A stretch of 64,000 nt of DNA from Berberis thunbergii (taxonomy: Eukaryota > Streptophyta > Magnoliopsida > Ranunculales > Berberidaceae). The DNA lies in assembly GCA_003290165.1 (NCBI GenBank), contig QNQO01002058.1:108420-172419 (forward strand). The letters run 5' to 3'. Below, piece after piece: positions 1-9,129 of the stretch. Numbering within the stretch: the stretch's first letter is position 1; each line of letters starts with the position of its first letter. The notes beneath the pieces were generated by a model. The model did not search any database, was not told the origin of the DNA, and worked only from the letters and a program-made list of their open reading frames with translations. The translations under genes and the position numbers were made by a program.

Positions 1-340
1 GGTAGTTTGCCCTTGGTAATGTTTGATTGGCTCGATGCTTCAAGGTAGTAAAGCCCATCCTGTTCTCTAGCATGTCCAATCGTCTTCCTCGAATCCTTGC
101 CCTGAAATACACAATAACTATGATGAAAAACCACATTGCAACATAAATCTTGAGTAAGCTTTTGGATAGAGACAAGGTTTGTGGATAATCTAGGGACATG
201 AAGAACATTTTTTAAGGTCAATGATGTGCTTATTTTAACATCTCCTACTCCTGCTACAGTGGTCAAAGAACCATCAGCTGTGACTATTTTTCTATTGCTT
301 AGACATAGGGGGAGTATGTGGAAAAGACATTTGGTGAGTG
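1..340 (-). pseudogene. copia protease / GAG-pre-integrase fragment
   Basis: Minus-strand translation of 1-340 contains the motif VLHVPRLSTNLVS, followed by a cysteine-rich stretch and FQGKDSRKTIG. This is the usual GAG-pre-integrase signature that lies between protease and integrase in plant copia polyproteins. The piece is cut by the window edge, so integrase and reverse transcriptase cannot be judged. Confidence 0.75.
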
Positions 341-397
341 GGTCATAGGGTCGGTAGCTCCTGAATCCATGATCCAAGAGTCATGAGACATTTTCCA

Positions 398-974
398 TCA
401 CCGCTCACGAGTATGGCGTGCCTTCTTATAGTAGGTGCACCACAAACTGTCACGATTAGGAGCCTTTGGTTGTCCAGGTCTTCCATTTTCAGAAAATGGT
501 GCTTTTTCCATGTTTGGGGTTGATTTATTGCCACCATTGGCTATCATAGCCGAGCTGTCCATGCTTTGTGGTTCGAGCATAAGTCCCCTTCTACTTTCCT
601 CCCCTCGAACTAGTGCTACCACTTCATTAAAGCATGGAACCTCTTGCTTGCCAAGAATCTGGATTCTCACTTGATCAAATTCTGGGTTAAGCCCAACAAG
701 AAAATCATAGATTCTCAGGAACCACTGAATTCCACAGCCATGCCATAATCATCGAATCTTCTTCATCCCATGCTTCAAACCTAGGATCTCCCGATTTTGG
801 CCCCGTACCTATAAGATGACTTAGCTTTCCCTTTCCTTTAAGCACGGTACGAACGAGTTGGGACCATTTGAGATAGTTTTTTCCATTCAATTTATTGGCA
901 GACTGGATATTTTGCAATTCTCCAGGTTTTTGAGATCGAACAACCTCCTCTGATTGTGCTGTAGCGGTTGACAT
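398..974 (-). pseudogene. copia gag fragment with internal deletion
   Basis: The ATG at 972-974 opens a typical copia gag N-terminus with the LNGKNYLKWSQLVR motif. This reading stops near 705. The gag sequence resumes in another frame with GLNPEFDQVR and a C-terminal knuckle-like CTYYKKARHT, where the second cysteine of CX2CX4HX4C is a tyrosine. About 75-110 residues of central gag appear to be missing at the junction near 705-710. An in-frame stop then follows at 398, before the last knuckle cysteine. Gag would package element RNA in cytoplasmic particles; this copy cannot make a full protein. The assignment to the UBN2/Retrotran_gag family is from motif recognition. Confidence 0.75.
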
Positions 975-1210
975 CTTTCATGAGTCACAACTTGCTGAAA
1001 GACTAGTGAGAATCAGGGAGAAAGCGGCAATAAGGGCCAAACAACAAAGAAATACCACCAGTGAGGAGGAACTGTGAAAAAAAAAAACAGCTATGAAGGC
1101 TGGTAAAAAAGAATACGTAAAATACTCTGTTTTGTCTTAGAAAATAGAGCAAAACAGCAAAAAAACCAGCGATGAAGGCTGGGAGAAGAGAACCCAGAAC
1201 TAAGCCTAAA

Positions 1211-1222
1211 GCTCTGATACCA
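1211..1222 (-). other. Primer binding site, initiator tRNA-Met type
   Basis: The minus strand reads TGGTATCAGAGC immediately inside the LTR. This is the standard plant copia site complementary to the 3' end of initiator tRNA-Met. Confidence 0.85.
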
Positions 1223-1441
1223 TGACAGAAATTGAGAAATAATTTTCTGCTGTTTCTTCTCATGAAAATACGTACAGAGTGGTTGTATATATATACTAAC
1301 CCTAGTACTAGAAAAGAAAATTAACTAGGTTACCAGATCCCATGATTTATGGGATATTCTAACAGAATAGGAAGCTAATCAAATCAGCCTAATTCTAGGG
1401 ATACAAACTGTTACAAAATCTTCTAAAAAGCTGGCTGTACA
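1223..1441 (-). repeat. 5' LTR of copia element 1
   Basis: On the minus strand it starts TGTACAGCC and ends TTTCTGTCA, giving TG...CA termini and a length of 219 bp. It abuts the primer binding site directly. A TATA-like run (tatatatata) lies near 1287, suitable for an LTR promoter. No second copy is present in the window to confirm the ends. Confidence 0.75.
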
Positions 1442-2887
1442 CTATGTTTTCCCACACCTCCTTGATTTCTAACTTACATGACCAAAATTTTACTCTAAAG
1501 AACCATCTCTATTGTGCATGGAAGATGCCATTTCTCATCTTCTTTATCAGTTCTGGGATGATAATGGCTTCTTCCATGCACTTTGAAATACAAATTAGTG
1601 GTCCACTAACCCATCCTTTTCTATATGTCCGCACTTGTGTTATAAAGCCCTCTTCACAACACATTTTTCATTTTCAGTTTTAATGAAATCTTTTGTCTTG
1701 CTAATTATGTGAGTTTCCTGGTGTTCATATTGACTTCTAATTGGATATGGATATTGGGCTCTGGAAAGTTGTTATCTGATATGCCTGACCAGTTACATAT
1801 GCCATCCGTCCCATTTTGTTTTTTGGGGTACATTTTGGGGACACTTCCTTGTTCCATTCTTAAATCATATGACTAATTATGTTTCCTGTATTTGGCTGCA
1901 CTCGTCTTATGTAGTTTGGGCTCTGTGAGTATTTTCTCATTTGTCTTGTTCTTTTGATAAATTGCAATTATAACAAAAAAATAAAAAAATCCTTTCCTTC
2001 AGCTTGTGCCTGCACTCCTTATGTATTTCGGGTTGGCGAGATCATCTTTCTCACTCTTTTTTTATATATACAGATATTGATACCCCTGTTTTCATTGATT
2101 AAAAGAGCTAATATCTTTCCTTTAGTTGGCATCTTCGTTGATCCCAATTGTTCTAGACTTCTAGTGCTAAGTATCGCTAAGTTTATGGTTTAGGGTTTAC
2201 TTGCCTTTGCATATTGGGAATATATGTTCATCTTCGTTTCGTGATGGGCCTTTCATTTGGAGGGTTTTCATTACATCATTCCTTTGGGTTTCATTTTATG
2301 AGGGGGGTTTAGTGACAATTGCCAAGTTCCATTATTGTAGCTTTTTATCATGCTACAGAGCATAGGTGATATTCTATGGAGAATTTACATTTAAGTCTTG
2401 CTGAATCAGAATTGCTGCAAGGTGGTTTTCAGATGTGATTTTAATTTCTCTTAGTGATTTCAATGATTTTTTTGAAGGGTGAGCTGGGGATTTAATGATC
2501 CCAGACCATTTAAATACCTTTGGCAGAGTTCAAATGCTAAACTTATGATTCCACTCGCCACAAGACTTACCAATTACCATTATGTTTAGTCTCAATGTCG
2601 ATAAACTACTTACAGTTCTTAACTGTGTGGCTACATGTCTATGTTAATTGAAAATTTTAGGCATCGATGATTCTGAGGTGATTTCATTCCAAGGTAATTT
2701 GAAATATGTTTTTATTTTTTGTTGCTGTATGACACTACTGCACAGTGAATTCAACTAACTAGTTGTCGCACATTTTTGTTGGTTAATGAAACTTTAGTAA
2801 TTGTTATATCCTTCTCGCTTATTCTTTTTGGTTTTAGATAACCTTCATTTGGAGAAAAAATCATTGTCAACTCTGTCTCCCTCTTAT
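1442..2887. repeat. Host repeat unit, copy R1 (no gene seen)
   Basis: No coding sequence is recognised. Stretches 1450-1765, 1795-2100 and 2100-2235 match, with clear divergence, 8185-8480, 8765-9044 and 14571-14705. The stretch near 2858-2887 also resembles 15705-15745. The sequence therefore belongs to a locally duplicated host segment into which the copia, RTE and L1 elements later inserted. Confidence 0.6.
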
Positions 2888-2892
2888 AGGTG

Positions 2893-3043
2893 TGTTAAGA
2901 GATTAAGAGAATACTTTATTTGATATTTTCCTTGAAAGAATTACATGTATTTATATACAAACTATTGTATCTATACTAGGAAACTATATCAATTAGAATC
3001 TCTAATTGACAGCCTAATTGCCAGCTATATACACACTGTAACA
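2893..3043 (-). repeat. 3' LTR of copia element 2
   Basis: The minus strand starts TGTTACAGTG and ends CTTAACA; the length is 151 bp. It is near identical to 7694-7844 and is flanked on the internal side by a purine tract. Confidence 0.95.
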
Positions 3044-3056
3044 CTCCCCCTCAAGC
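3044..3056 (-). other. Polypurine tract
   Basis: The minus strand reads TTGAGGGGGAG directly before the 3' LTR start. This is the expected plus-strand DNA priming site of a copia element. Confidence 0.85.
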
Positions 3057-3139
3057 TGGAGCATAAATGTTAATCATACCCAGCTTGTTACAAAGATAGT
3101 CAACCCGAACCCTATTTAAAGCTTTCGTGAAGATGTTCC

Positions 3140-3886
3140 CTAGTTGTTCTCCAGTTTTACATATCCTGTAGAAATTGAGCCTTGTTGAATTTTCTCACGA
3201 ATAAAATGACAATCAATTTCAATGTGCTTAGTCCGTTCATGAAACACAGGATTAGATGCAATATGAAGAGCAGCTTGGTTATCACCCCACAATTGCGCTG
3301 GTACTGTAGTTTTAAGTCCTACTTCAGTGAAGAGCTGATATATCCACATTATCTCACATACAGACTGTGCCATAGCCTTATATTCAGACTCTGCACTGGA
3401 TCGTGACACAACGCTTTGCTTGTTACTCTTCCATGAGACCAAATTCCCTCCAACAAAGATACAATAACCTGAAGTGGACCGTCTATCCATTTTGGAACCT
3501 GCTCAATCTGCATCTGAAAAACATTCAATATGAGTGTGCCTATGATTGTTGTACACGATACCTCGTCCTGGTGCTCCTTTCAAGTAACACAAAATTTGCT
3601 TTAACGCTGCCCAATGATGAATTGTTGGTGATGACATAAACTGACTGACAATACTAACTGAGTATGCAATATCTGGACGAGTCACGGTAAGGTAATTCAA
3701 CTTCCCAACCAACCGTCGATATCTGCTAGGATCTTCAAATGGTTCCCCCTCTTCTGTAAGGTGTACATTTGGAGTCATTGGAGCACTACAAGGTTTTGCT
3801 CCCAATTTTCCCGTCTCAGTTAATAAGTCAAGGACATATTTTCTCTGAGACAGAAATATACCGTGTTTACTCCGAGTGACTTCCAA
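3140..3886 (-). pseudogene. copia connection and RNase H domain with nonsense codon
   Basis: RNase H removes the RNA strand after reverse transcription. The sequence has the copia connection motif RRLVGKLNYLTVTRPDIAY, then FSDAD followed by an in-frame TGA at 3503-3505. The family normally has tryptophan here, so TGG to TGA is the likely change. The domain then continues in the same frame with [25 protein letters not shown] and [16 protein letters not shown]. The remaining part is full length and ends just upstream of the polypurine tract, as expected. Confidence 0.9.
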
Positions 3887-4529
3887 CTCCCAAGAAATAC
3901 TTTAACACCCCCAAATCCTTAGTGTGAAACTGAGTATGAATGAAAGATTTAAGGGATGAGATTCCTCTAGTATCATTTCCAGTAATCATAATGTCATCCA
4001 CATACACAACTAACAGAATGATACCAGCTGCGGAGCGTTTGTAGAATACAGAATAGTCAAACTTGCTTTTCTTCATACCAAATTTCTCAATAGCCTGACT
4101 AAATTTTCCAAACCAAGCACGAGGACTCTGTTTCAAACCATATAAAGATTTGCGAAGACGACAAACTCGCCCTGGCTCTCCCTGAGCAACAAAATCAGGA
4201 GGTTGCGCCATATACACCTCCTCCTGAATATCACCATGAAGAAAAACATTCTTGATATCAAGCTGATGTAAAGACCAATTATGGGAAGCCGCCATGGAAA
4301 TAAATAACTGAACAGAGGTCAACTTTGCAACAGGAGAGAAAGTGTAATCCACCCCATAGGTTTGAGCATAGCCCTTTGCGACAAGACGGGCCTTCAATCG
4401 GGCAACCGACCCATCCAGATTGACCTTAATAGCGAATACCCATTTGCAACCTATAGCCCTTTTGTCTGAAGGTAAATCGACCAAGTCCCAAGTACCATTG
4501 TCATCTAAAGCATTCATCTCCTCTATCAT
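3867..4529 (-). pseudogene. copia reverse transcriptase (RVT_2)
   Basis: The frame of about 220 codons covers the core of copia reverse transcriptase, which copies element RNA into DNA. Landmarks in order are NGTWDLVDLP, GCKWVFAIK, the first catalytic aspartate in LDIKNVFLHGD, the region SLYGLKQSPRAW, and the catalytic YVDDIMITG. The key aspartates are intact. A frameshift near 3880 separates this from the RNase H part, and a stop at 4539-4541 separates it from integrase. It is a single domain of a broken polyprotein. Confidence 0.9.
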
Positions 4530-5852
4530 TGCATTATGTTAACCAGGATGAGATATGGCTTCACGAACAGTTTTAGGAAGAGAGATAGAATCAAGGGAAG
4601 CAATAAAAGAACAAGATGAAGACGACAAGTTATTATAAGAAACAAAGGAAGAAATAGGATAAGCACACTGGCGTTTACCTTTGCGTAGTGCAATAGGAAG
4701 ATCATCACTCGGGACTGGATCTGATGACGAAGGAGCAGGTGCAGGACATGAATCAATAGGTGGACGCCTGGAGTAAACCTGAATATAGGAGGCTTGATTG
4801 GAGCTGGTTCCGAGATAGGTGCTGGTGCCGAGACGGGTGCAGAGGATGTGATGGAATAGACTAACAAATCATCATCCTCCCCCTGGCGAGTGGGAACGGA
4901 TGAAGACGAGAAATAAAGCGTGTCTTCCAGGAAGGTAACATCAATTGAGACTAGATATTTATTAAGATTGGGACAATAACACCTATAACCCTTCTGAAGA
5001 TGAGAATAACCGAGGAAGACACATTTCAAATACTTGGGATCTAATTTAGTGACATGCTGACGAACATCCCAAACAAAACAAGTGCTACCAAAGATTTTTG
5101 GATCAACATGAAACAATGGCTTATTGGGAAAAAGAATTTTGTAAGGTATTTCACCATGAAGAACAGAGGATGGCATGCGATTAATGAGAAAACATGCGGT
5201 AGACACTGCATCAGGCCAAAAAGGTTTAGGAACATTCATTTGAAATAAGAGAGCCTGTGCCGTTTCAAGAAGATGTCTGTTTTTATGTTCGGCCACACCA
5301 TTTTGGGATGGGGTATCAACACACAGTTTTATGAAGGATGCCATTCCGAGTCATATAAGACTGAAATAAAGCTTGAGTATATTCTCTGGCGTTATCACTT
5401 CGCAAAGTACGAATTGAAACATTAAATTGAGTTTTAATTTCAGCACAAAACGCACAAAACAGAGAAAACAACTCAGAACGACTTTTCATTAGATATAACC
5501 AAGTTACACGAGAATAATCATTCACAAATGTAACAAAATACCTAAATCCAGGTTTAGACAAAATAGGACAAGGACCCACCCAAACATCAGAATGAACTAA
5601 TTCAAAAGGAACACTAGCACATTTATGGACTCTAGGACTCGAACTAAGGCGATGATATTTTGCAAACTGACATGACTCACAATTTAATGAAGACACTTTA
5701 TTATATTGAGGACAACTTTTTGAGGAGAGGGAGAGACGGATGCTCCAACTTGCAATGAGCCTTGAAAGGAGACGTGACACTGAAGCAAGCAATAGAACTC
5801 GGTACTGATGTATCAAGAATGTAGAGGCCGCCAGACTCATGTCCTTTACCAA
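4526..5852 (-). pseudogene. copia integrase (frameshifted)
   Basis: Integrase inserts the element cDNA into the genome. The zinc-binding side shows CESCQFAKYHR. The catalytic triad can be followed as D in HSDVW, D in LRSDNARE and E in NGVAEHKNRHLLE. The region between the second D and the E is split by a frameshift near 5316-5344. The C-terminal part continues with KIFGSTCFVWD and FLGYSHLQKGYRCY, typical of copia. After a further frameshift near 4770 a serine-rich linker leads to reverse transcriptase, and a stop lies at 4539-4541. All three acidic residues are still present, but no single frame encodes them. Confidence 0.85.
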
Positions 5853-6199
5853 TAATCTTCTTCGTCATAAGATCCTGAAATAAACAATGATCAGGATAAA
5901 ATGAGACACAACAGTTAAGTTTACGAATAAGTTGGCTTACAGAAAGTAAATTAAAGGATAAATCAGGTAAATGTAAGACAAATGACAGAGATAGCGGGGG
6001 GGGGGGGGGGGTAGGATTGATGGTGCCAGACCCGCGAACACAAGATGGTGACCCATCGACTAAAGTGACGGTAGAAGTAGAAGCATAGGATTGAAAAAAA
6101 GAAAATAGACTAAAATTACCTGTCATATGATCTGTGGCACCAGAATCAATGACCCACTTGGAGGATGATGAAAGAAGACATACATCGGGTTTACCTGAA
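5701..6199 (-). pseudogene. copia protease and GAG-pre-integrase region
   Basis: The aspartic protease active site DSGATDHM is encoded at about 6124-6147, followed by a typical copia stretch with LSFNLLSVSQLIRKL and a pre-integrase region ending in GLYILD. The protease would cut the element's polyprotein inside the particle. A run of 16 Gs at 5996-6011 (plus strand) encodes a proline stretch and is a likely slippage or sequencing-error site. The reading stops at 5701 while integrase continues in another frame, so an indel lies between about 5720 and 5850. Confidence 0.8.
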
Positions 6200-7108
6200 T
6201 CAGCAATAGCGGTGACAGAAGGAGATGAAGACTTTTAGTGATTCCTGATACTTTGAGAACCTGGCAGATTCTTCAGCAGAGATAAGGACCGATTTGTCAA
6301 AGGCATCAGTAGTGACCGCAACATGAGCTGAGTGTTTTTGCCGGTTTTTAAACTGTAGCTTTTTACAGTCAAACTTGGTATGGCCCGGCTTACGATAATA
6401 GTTGCAAATAATACTTTCAGAATCCGGCGTTCGAGTTTCAAACCCTTGTGAACTGCCTCCTTTGTGTCCACTGTGATTAGACGGTCTCCCAGGTGCATAG
6501 CTGTTATTTCGACTTACCAAAGCACCACTAAGCGGAACAGGTGGAGTAATCTCGGTGCGGAGAACACGACTAAAGACATCGTGTAAAGAGGAGATCTTAG
6601 ACCCAGAAAGAACTTGTGCCTTAGCAGAATCAAATTCAGGAGAGAGCCCTGTTAGAAAACTCATGATAGCCATTTGCTCCCGTTGGCGTTGTTGAACCTT
6701 CACATCAGGGCTAAATGGCAGCAACATATTAAGCTCCTCATATGTTTTCTTAAACGCCATAAAGTAGTTGATAAGGGATTGATCTTGTTTTTCCACATGA
6801 TAGAATGCTCGGCAAACCTCATACATGCGAGAGAGATTCCCTTTCCCAGAGTACAAAAAGTCCAAATAATCCATTAGTTCTTTAACAAATTCACAGTGAT
6901 TGATCAAGCCAATTACCTCACTATCAATAGAATTCCGAATCTGAAGGAACAAGCAAACATCTTCCCTGAGCCAGAGCTGTCGCGAATCCTCAGGAAGATC
7001 ATTAGTCAAATGGTCATCTTTGTCAATACTTCGTAAATAAAGCCGAACAGTCTTACTCCAGTCCAGATAATTCGAACCATTCAACTTATGATCCGTGATT
7101 TTAGACAT
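6200..7108 (-). CDS. copia gag protein (open, possibly read-through lost)
   Basis: Gag forms the virus-like particle of the element. The frame is open for about 300 codons from the ATG at 7106-7108; a GTG 15 bp upstream is also in frame. The N-terminus has the typical copia motif LNGSNYLDWSKTVR. The C-terminal third has the knuckle CNYYRKPGHTKFDC, where the second cysteine of CX2CX4HX4C is tyrosine, so zinc binding is probably impaired. The frame then departs from the expected gag-protease continuation near 6230: the protease motif lies in a different frame, so fusion into one polyprotein is lost. The leader (7109-7681) is non-coding and repetitive. Confidence 0.85.
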   Translation of the reverse strand: MSKITDHKLNGSNYLDWSKTVRLYLRSIDKDDHLTNDLPEDSRQLWLREDVCLFLQIRNSIDSEVIGLINHCEFVKELMDYLDFLYSGKGNLSRMYEVCRAFYHVEKQDQSLINYFMAFKKTYEELNMLLPFSPDVKVQQRQREQMAIMSFLTGLSPEFDSAKAQVLSGSKISSLHDVFSRVLRTEITPPVPLSGALVSRNNSYAPGRPSNHSGHKGGSSQGFETRTPDSESIICNYYRKPGHTKFDCKKLQFKNRQKHSAHVAVTTDAFDKSVLISAEESARFSKYQESLKVFISFCHRYC

Positions 7109-7329
7109 CACAGATACAACCACTGACTTTGTCTCTGCAATAACAGGTCAAATAGGTCCTCCAAAAACAAATTGGACAAATGGGGGTTTTCAAAGTCTTG
7201 CAAAATCTCCCCCAAATCAAGGGAAATTCAGGGATTAATGGGTTTCGAGCACACAAAACGCAGACACAGAGATCCGCAGATGCAGATAGGCTGGAAAATC
7301 TAGAAAAGCAAAAAATCGACCTTGATTGG

Positions 7330-7590
7330 CGATCGGAAGGGTCGATCGACTTCGATCGGTGCCTGGAACGATCGATCGACTTCGATCGGCGGCTGGAAGG
7401 GTCGATCGACTTCGATCGGCTGCTGGAAGGGTCGAACATCGCCTGGGAAGATAGATCGATGCCTTTGAGACTTCGATTGGTTGCGGGAAAGGCGAACGAC
7501 TTTGAACGGCGCCTGGAACGGTCGATCGACTTCGATCGGCGGCTGGAAAGGTCGGACGTCACCTGGGCCTTTGAGACTTCGATCGGTGGC
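7330..7590. repeat. 30-bp tandem repeats in the copia leader
   Basis: Units starting near 7341, 7371 and 7401 share the core tcgatcgacttcgatcgg with exact 30-bp spacing; more diverged copies extend to about 7590. A larger sub-unit (containing gcctttgagacttcgat) is also repeated near 7460 and 7569. The array lies between primer binding site and gag. The apparent open frames through it on both strands are by-products of the 30-bp (10-codon) period. Confidence 0.85.
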
Positions 7591-7681
7591 CTGGGAGTTT
7601 GAACTGCAGTGAGAGCCAAACTTCAAATTTCAAACTTTGAATATTAAGCCCTAACTTCAAACTTCGAATCTCAAACCCTAA

Positions 7682-7693
7682 GCTCTGATACCA
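7682..7693 (-). other. Primer binding site, initiator tRNA-Met type
   Basis: The minus strand reads TGGTATCAGAGC immediately after the 5' LTR, complementary to the 3' end of initiator tRNA-Met. Confidence 0.92.
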
Positions 7694-7844
7694 TGTTAAG
7701 AGATTAAGAGAATACTTTATTTGATATTTTCCTTGAAAGAATTACATGTATTTATATACAAACTATTGTATGTATACTAGGAAACTATATCAATTAGAAT
7801 CTCTAATTGACAGTCTAATTGCCAGCTATGTACACACTGTAACA
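7694..7844 (-). repeat. 5' LTR of copia element 2
   Basis: This is the partner of 2893-3043, with the same length and TG...CA ends. By eye I see three substitutions. It directly abuts the initiator tRNA-Met primer binding site. Confidence 0.95.
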
Positions 7845-7849
7845 AGGTG

Positions 7850-9032
7850 AAACACAGTTCTTTGGCATGTACTATAGTGGTAGATTGTCAGAGACCAACC
7901 ACAAGAAGTGCCATTTACTTGTTAGAGCTTCAGTCCAATAATTTAATAGAAAAAAGTTAATTGAAAAGTGCGAGTGAAAAACCCTTTGTGTTAATGTGAG
8001 ACACCCACTTAGAAATACAAACCCTTCAATTAGAGTCGTTTAGAGTAACCCTAATTAACCACCCCCACCATACAATTACTTGCTTTGATTTCAACTACAA
8101 CAATATTCGCCCTTTGTGAAGCTTGCTTCTGCCAGTTCTTGCTTCTTACCATCTTGTTGAAGACACCTAAATCTTGTTTAGCGACGTTGTTTCTTACATG
8201 ACCAAAGTTTTTCACTCCAAGTAACCATCTCATTGTGCATGGAAGAAGCTATTTCTCATCTTCTTTATCAGTTTCGGGACAATGATGGCTTCTTTCGTGC
8301 ACTTTGAAATACAAATTAGTGGTCCACTAATCCATCCTCTTCTGTATGTCCTTGCTCAGTTGTGTTGTAAAGCCCTGACAACACCTTTTTTCATTTTCAG
8401 TTTTAATGAAATCTTTTGTCTTGCTAACTGTGAGTTTCCTGGTGTTCATATTGGGTTTTAATTGGACATGGATATTGGGATCTTGAAAGTTGTTCTTTGA
8501 TATGTCATTTCAAGTTCTTTATGTTATTTACTCCGTAGGTGTTGATTTTTTAGTTATGTCTTTCCCAGGGTAGTGTAATGCTTTCAATGATACTGCATAT
8601 TTCCACGACAAGCAATGTACTAGGCTTTGTTCAGTGAGGAGCCCATTCATCACATTTTAATGAACTGTAGAGTCACGAGTTCCAGGTTGCAACAAAAGTA
8701 TCTCTAACAACCATCAGTGAGGGACCTTTCCATTCTCCTATTTGCCATGTGACAAGTTAGATATTGCCACCCGACCCATTCAGTTATGGGGCACTTTCAT
8801 ATTCCAATCTTAAATTACATATCTAATTGTGATTCCTTTATTTGGCTGCACTTGTCTTATGTATTTTGGGCTCTATGAGTATTTTCTCATTGGTATGTTC
8901 TTTTAATATATTACAAGTACAAAAAAAAAACCTTTCCTTCAGCTGGTGCCTGACTCCTTATGTATTTCAGGTTGGTGAGATCATCTCTCTCACTTTATTA
9001 TTTATTTATATATACAAATATCAATATCCCTG
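7850..9032. repeat. Host repeat unit, copy R2 left part (no gene seen)
   Basis: From about 8185 this matches R1 (1450 onwards) with substitutions and small indels. The match continues up to the RTE/L1 insertion at 9033-9053 and resumes at 14571. No coding content is recognised in 7850-8185 either. Confidence 0.6.
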
Positions 9033-9129
9033 TTTTGGTTGATTCATCATCATTTTTTTTTTGAAAGGCAAGCGTGGGGGTTTATATGGGCTCCCCAGGC
9101 CACGGAAAAAGAAGTAAGGAACAGATTGG

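Larger units (their letters stand above)
1..1441 (-). mobile_element. Ty1/copia retrotransposon 1, 5' part (cut by window edge)
   Basis: This is the 5' end of a copia element read on the minus strand. From right to left it shows an LTR, a primer binding site matching the initiator tRNA-Met 3' end, a gag start, a gag zinc-knuckle region, and then protease and GAG-pre-integrase sequence that runs off the left edge. The 3' LTR and far target duplication lie outside the window. The base 5 bp just outside the LTR are ctatg (1442-1446). Gag has an internal deletion and stops, so this copy looks inactive. Confidence 0.85.
2893..7844 (-). mobile_element. Complete but decayed Ty1/copia retrotransposon 2
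   Basis: This 4952-bp minus-strand element has two 151-bp LTRs (2893-3043 and 7694-7844), a primer binding site and a polypurine tract in the right places. Perfect 5-bp target duplications aggtg lie at 2888-2892 and 7845-7849. The internal order on the minus strand is leader, gag, protease, integrase, reverse transcriptase, RNase H, which is copia order. The polyprotein is broken by several frameshifts (near 6230, 5720-5850, 5330, 4770 and 3880) and stops (4539-4541, 3503-3505). The two LTRs differ at about three positions by eye, so the insertion is not extremely recent. Confidence 0.95.

Noticed and set aside
1003..1263. 86-codon minus-strand frame
   Set aside because: It covers the copia LTR end, primer binding site and leader, so it cannot be a separate gene.
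7180..7602. 140-codon plus-strand frame, and overlapping minus-strand frames of 108-172 codons
   Set aside because: They run through the 30-bp tandem repeats of the copia leader; the period keeps frames open on both strands and no domain is present.
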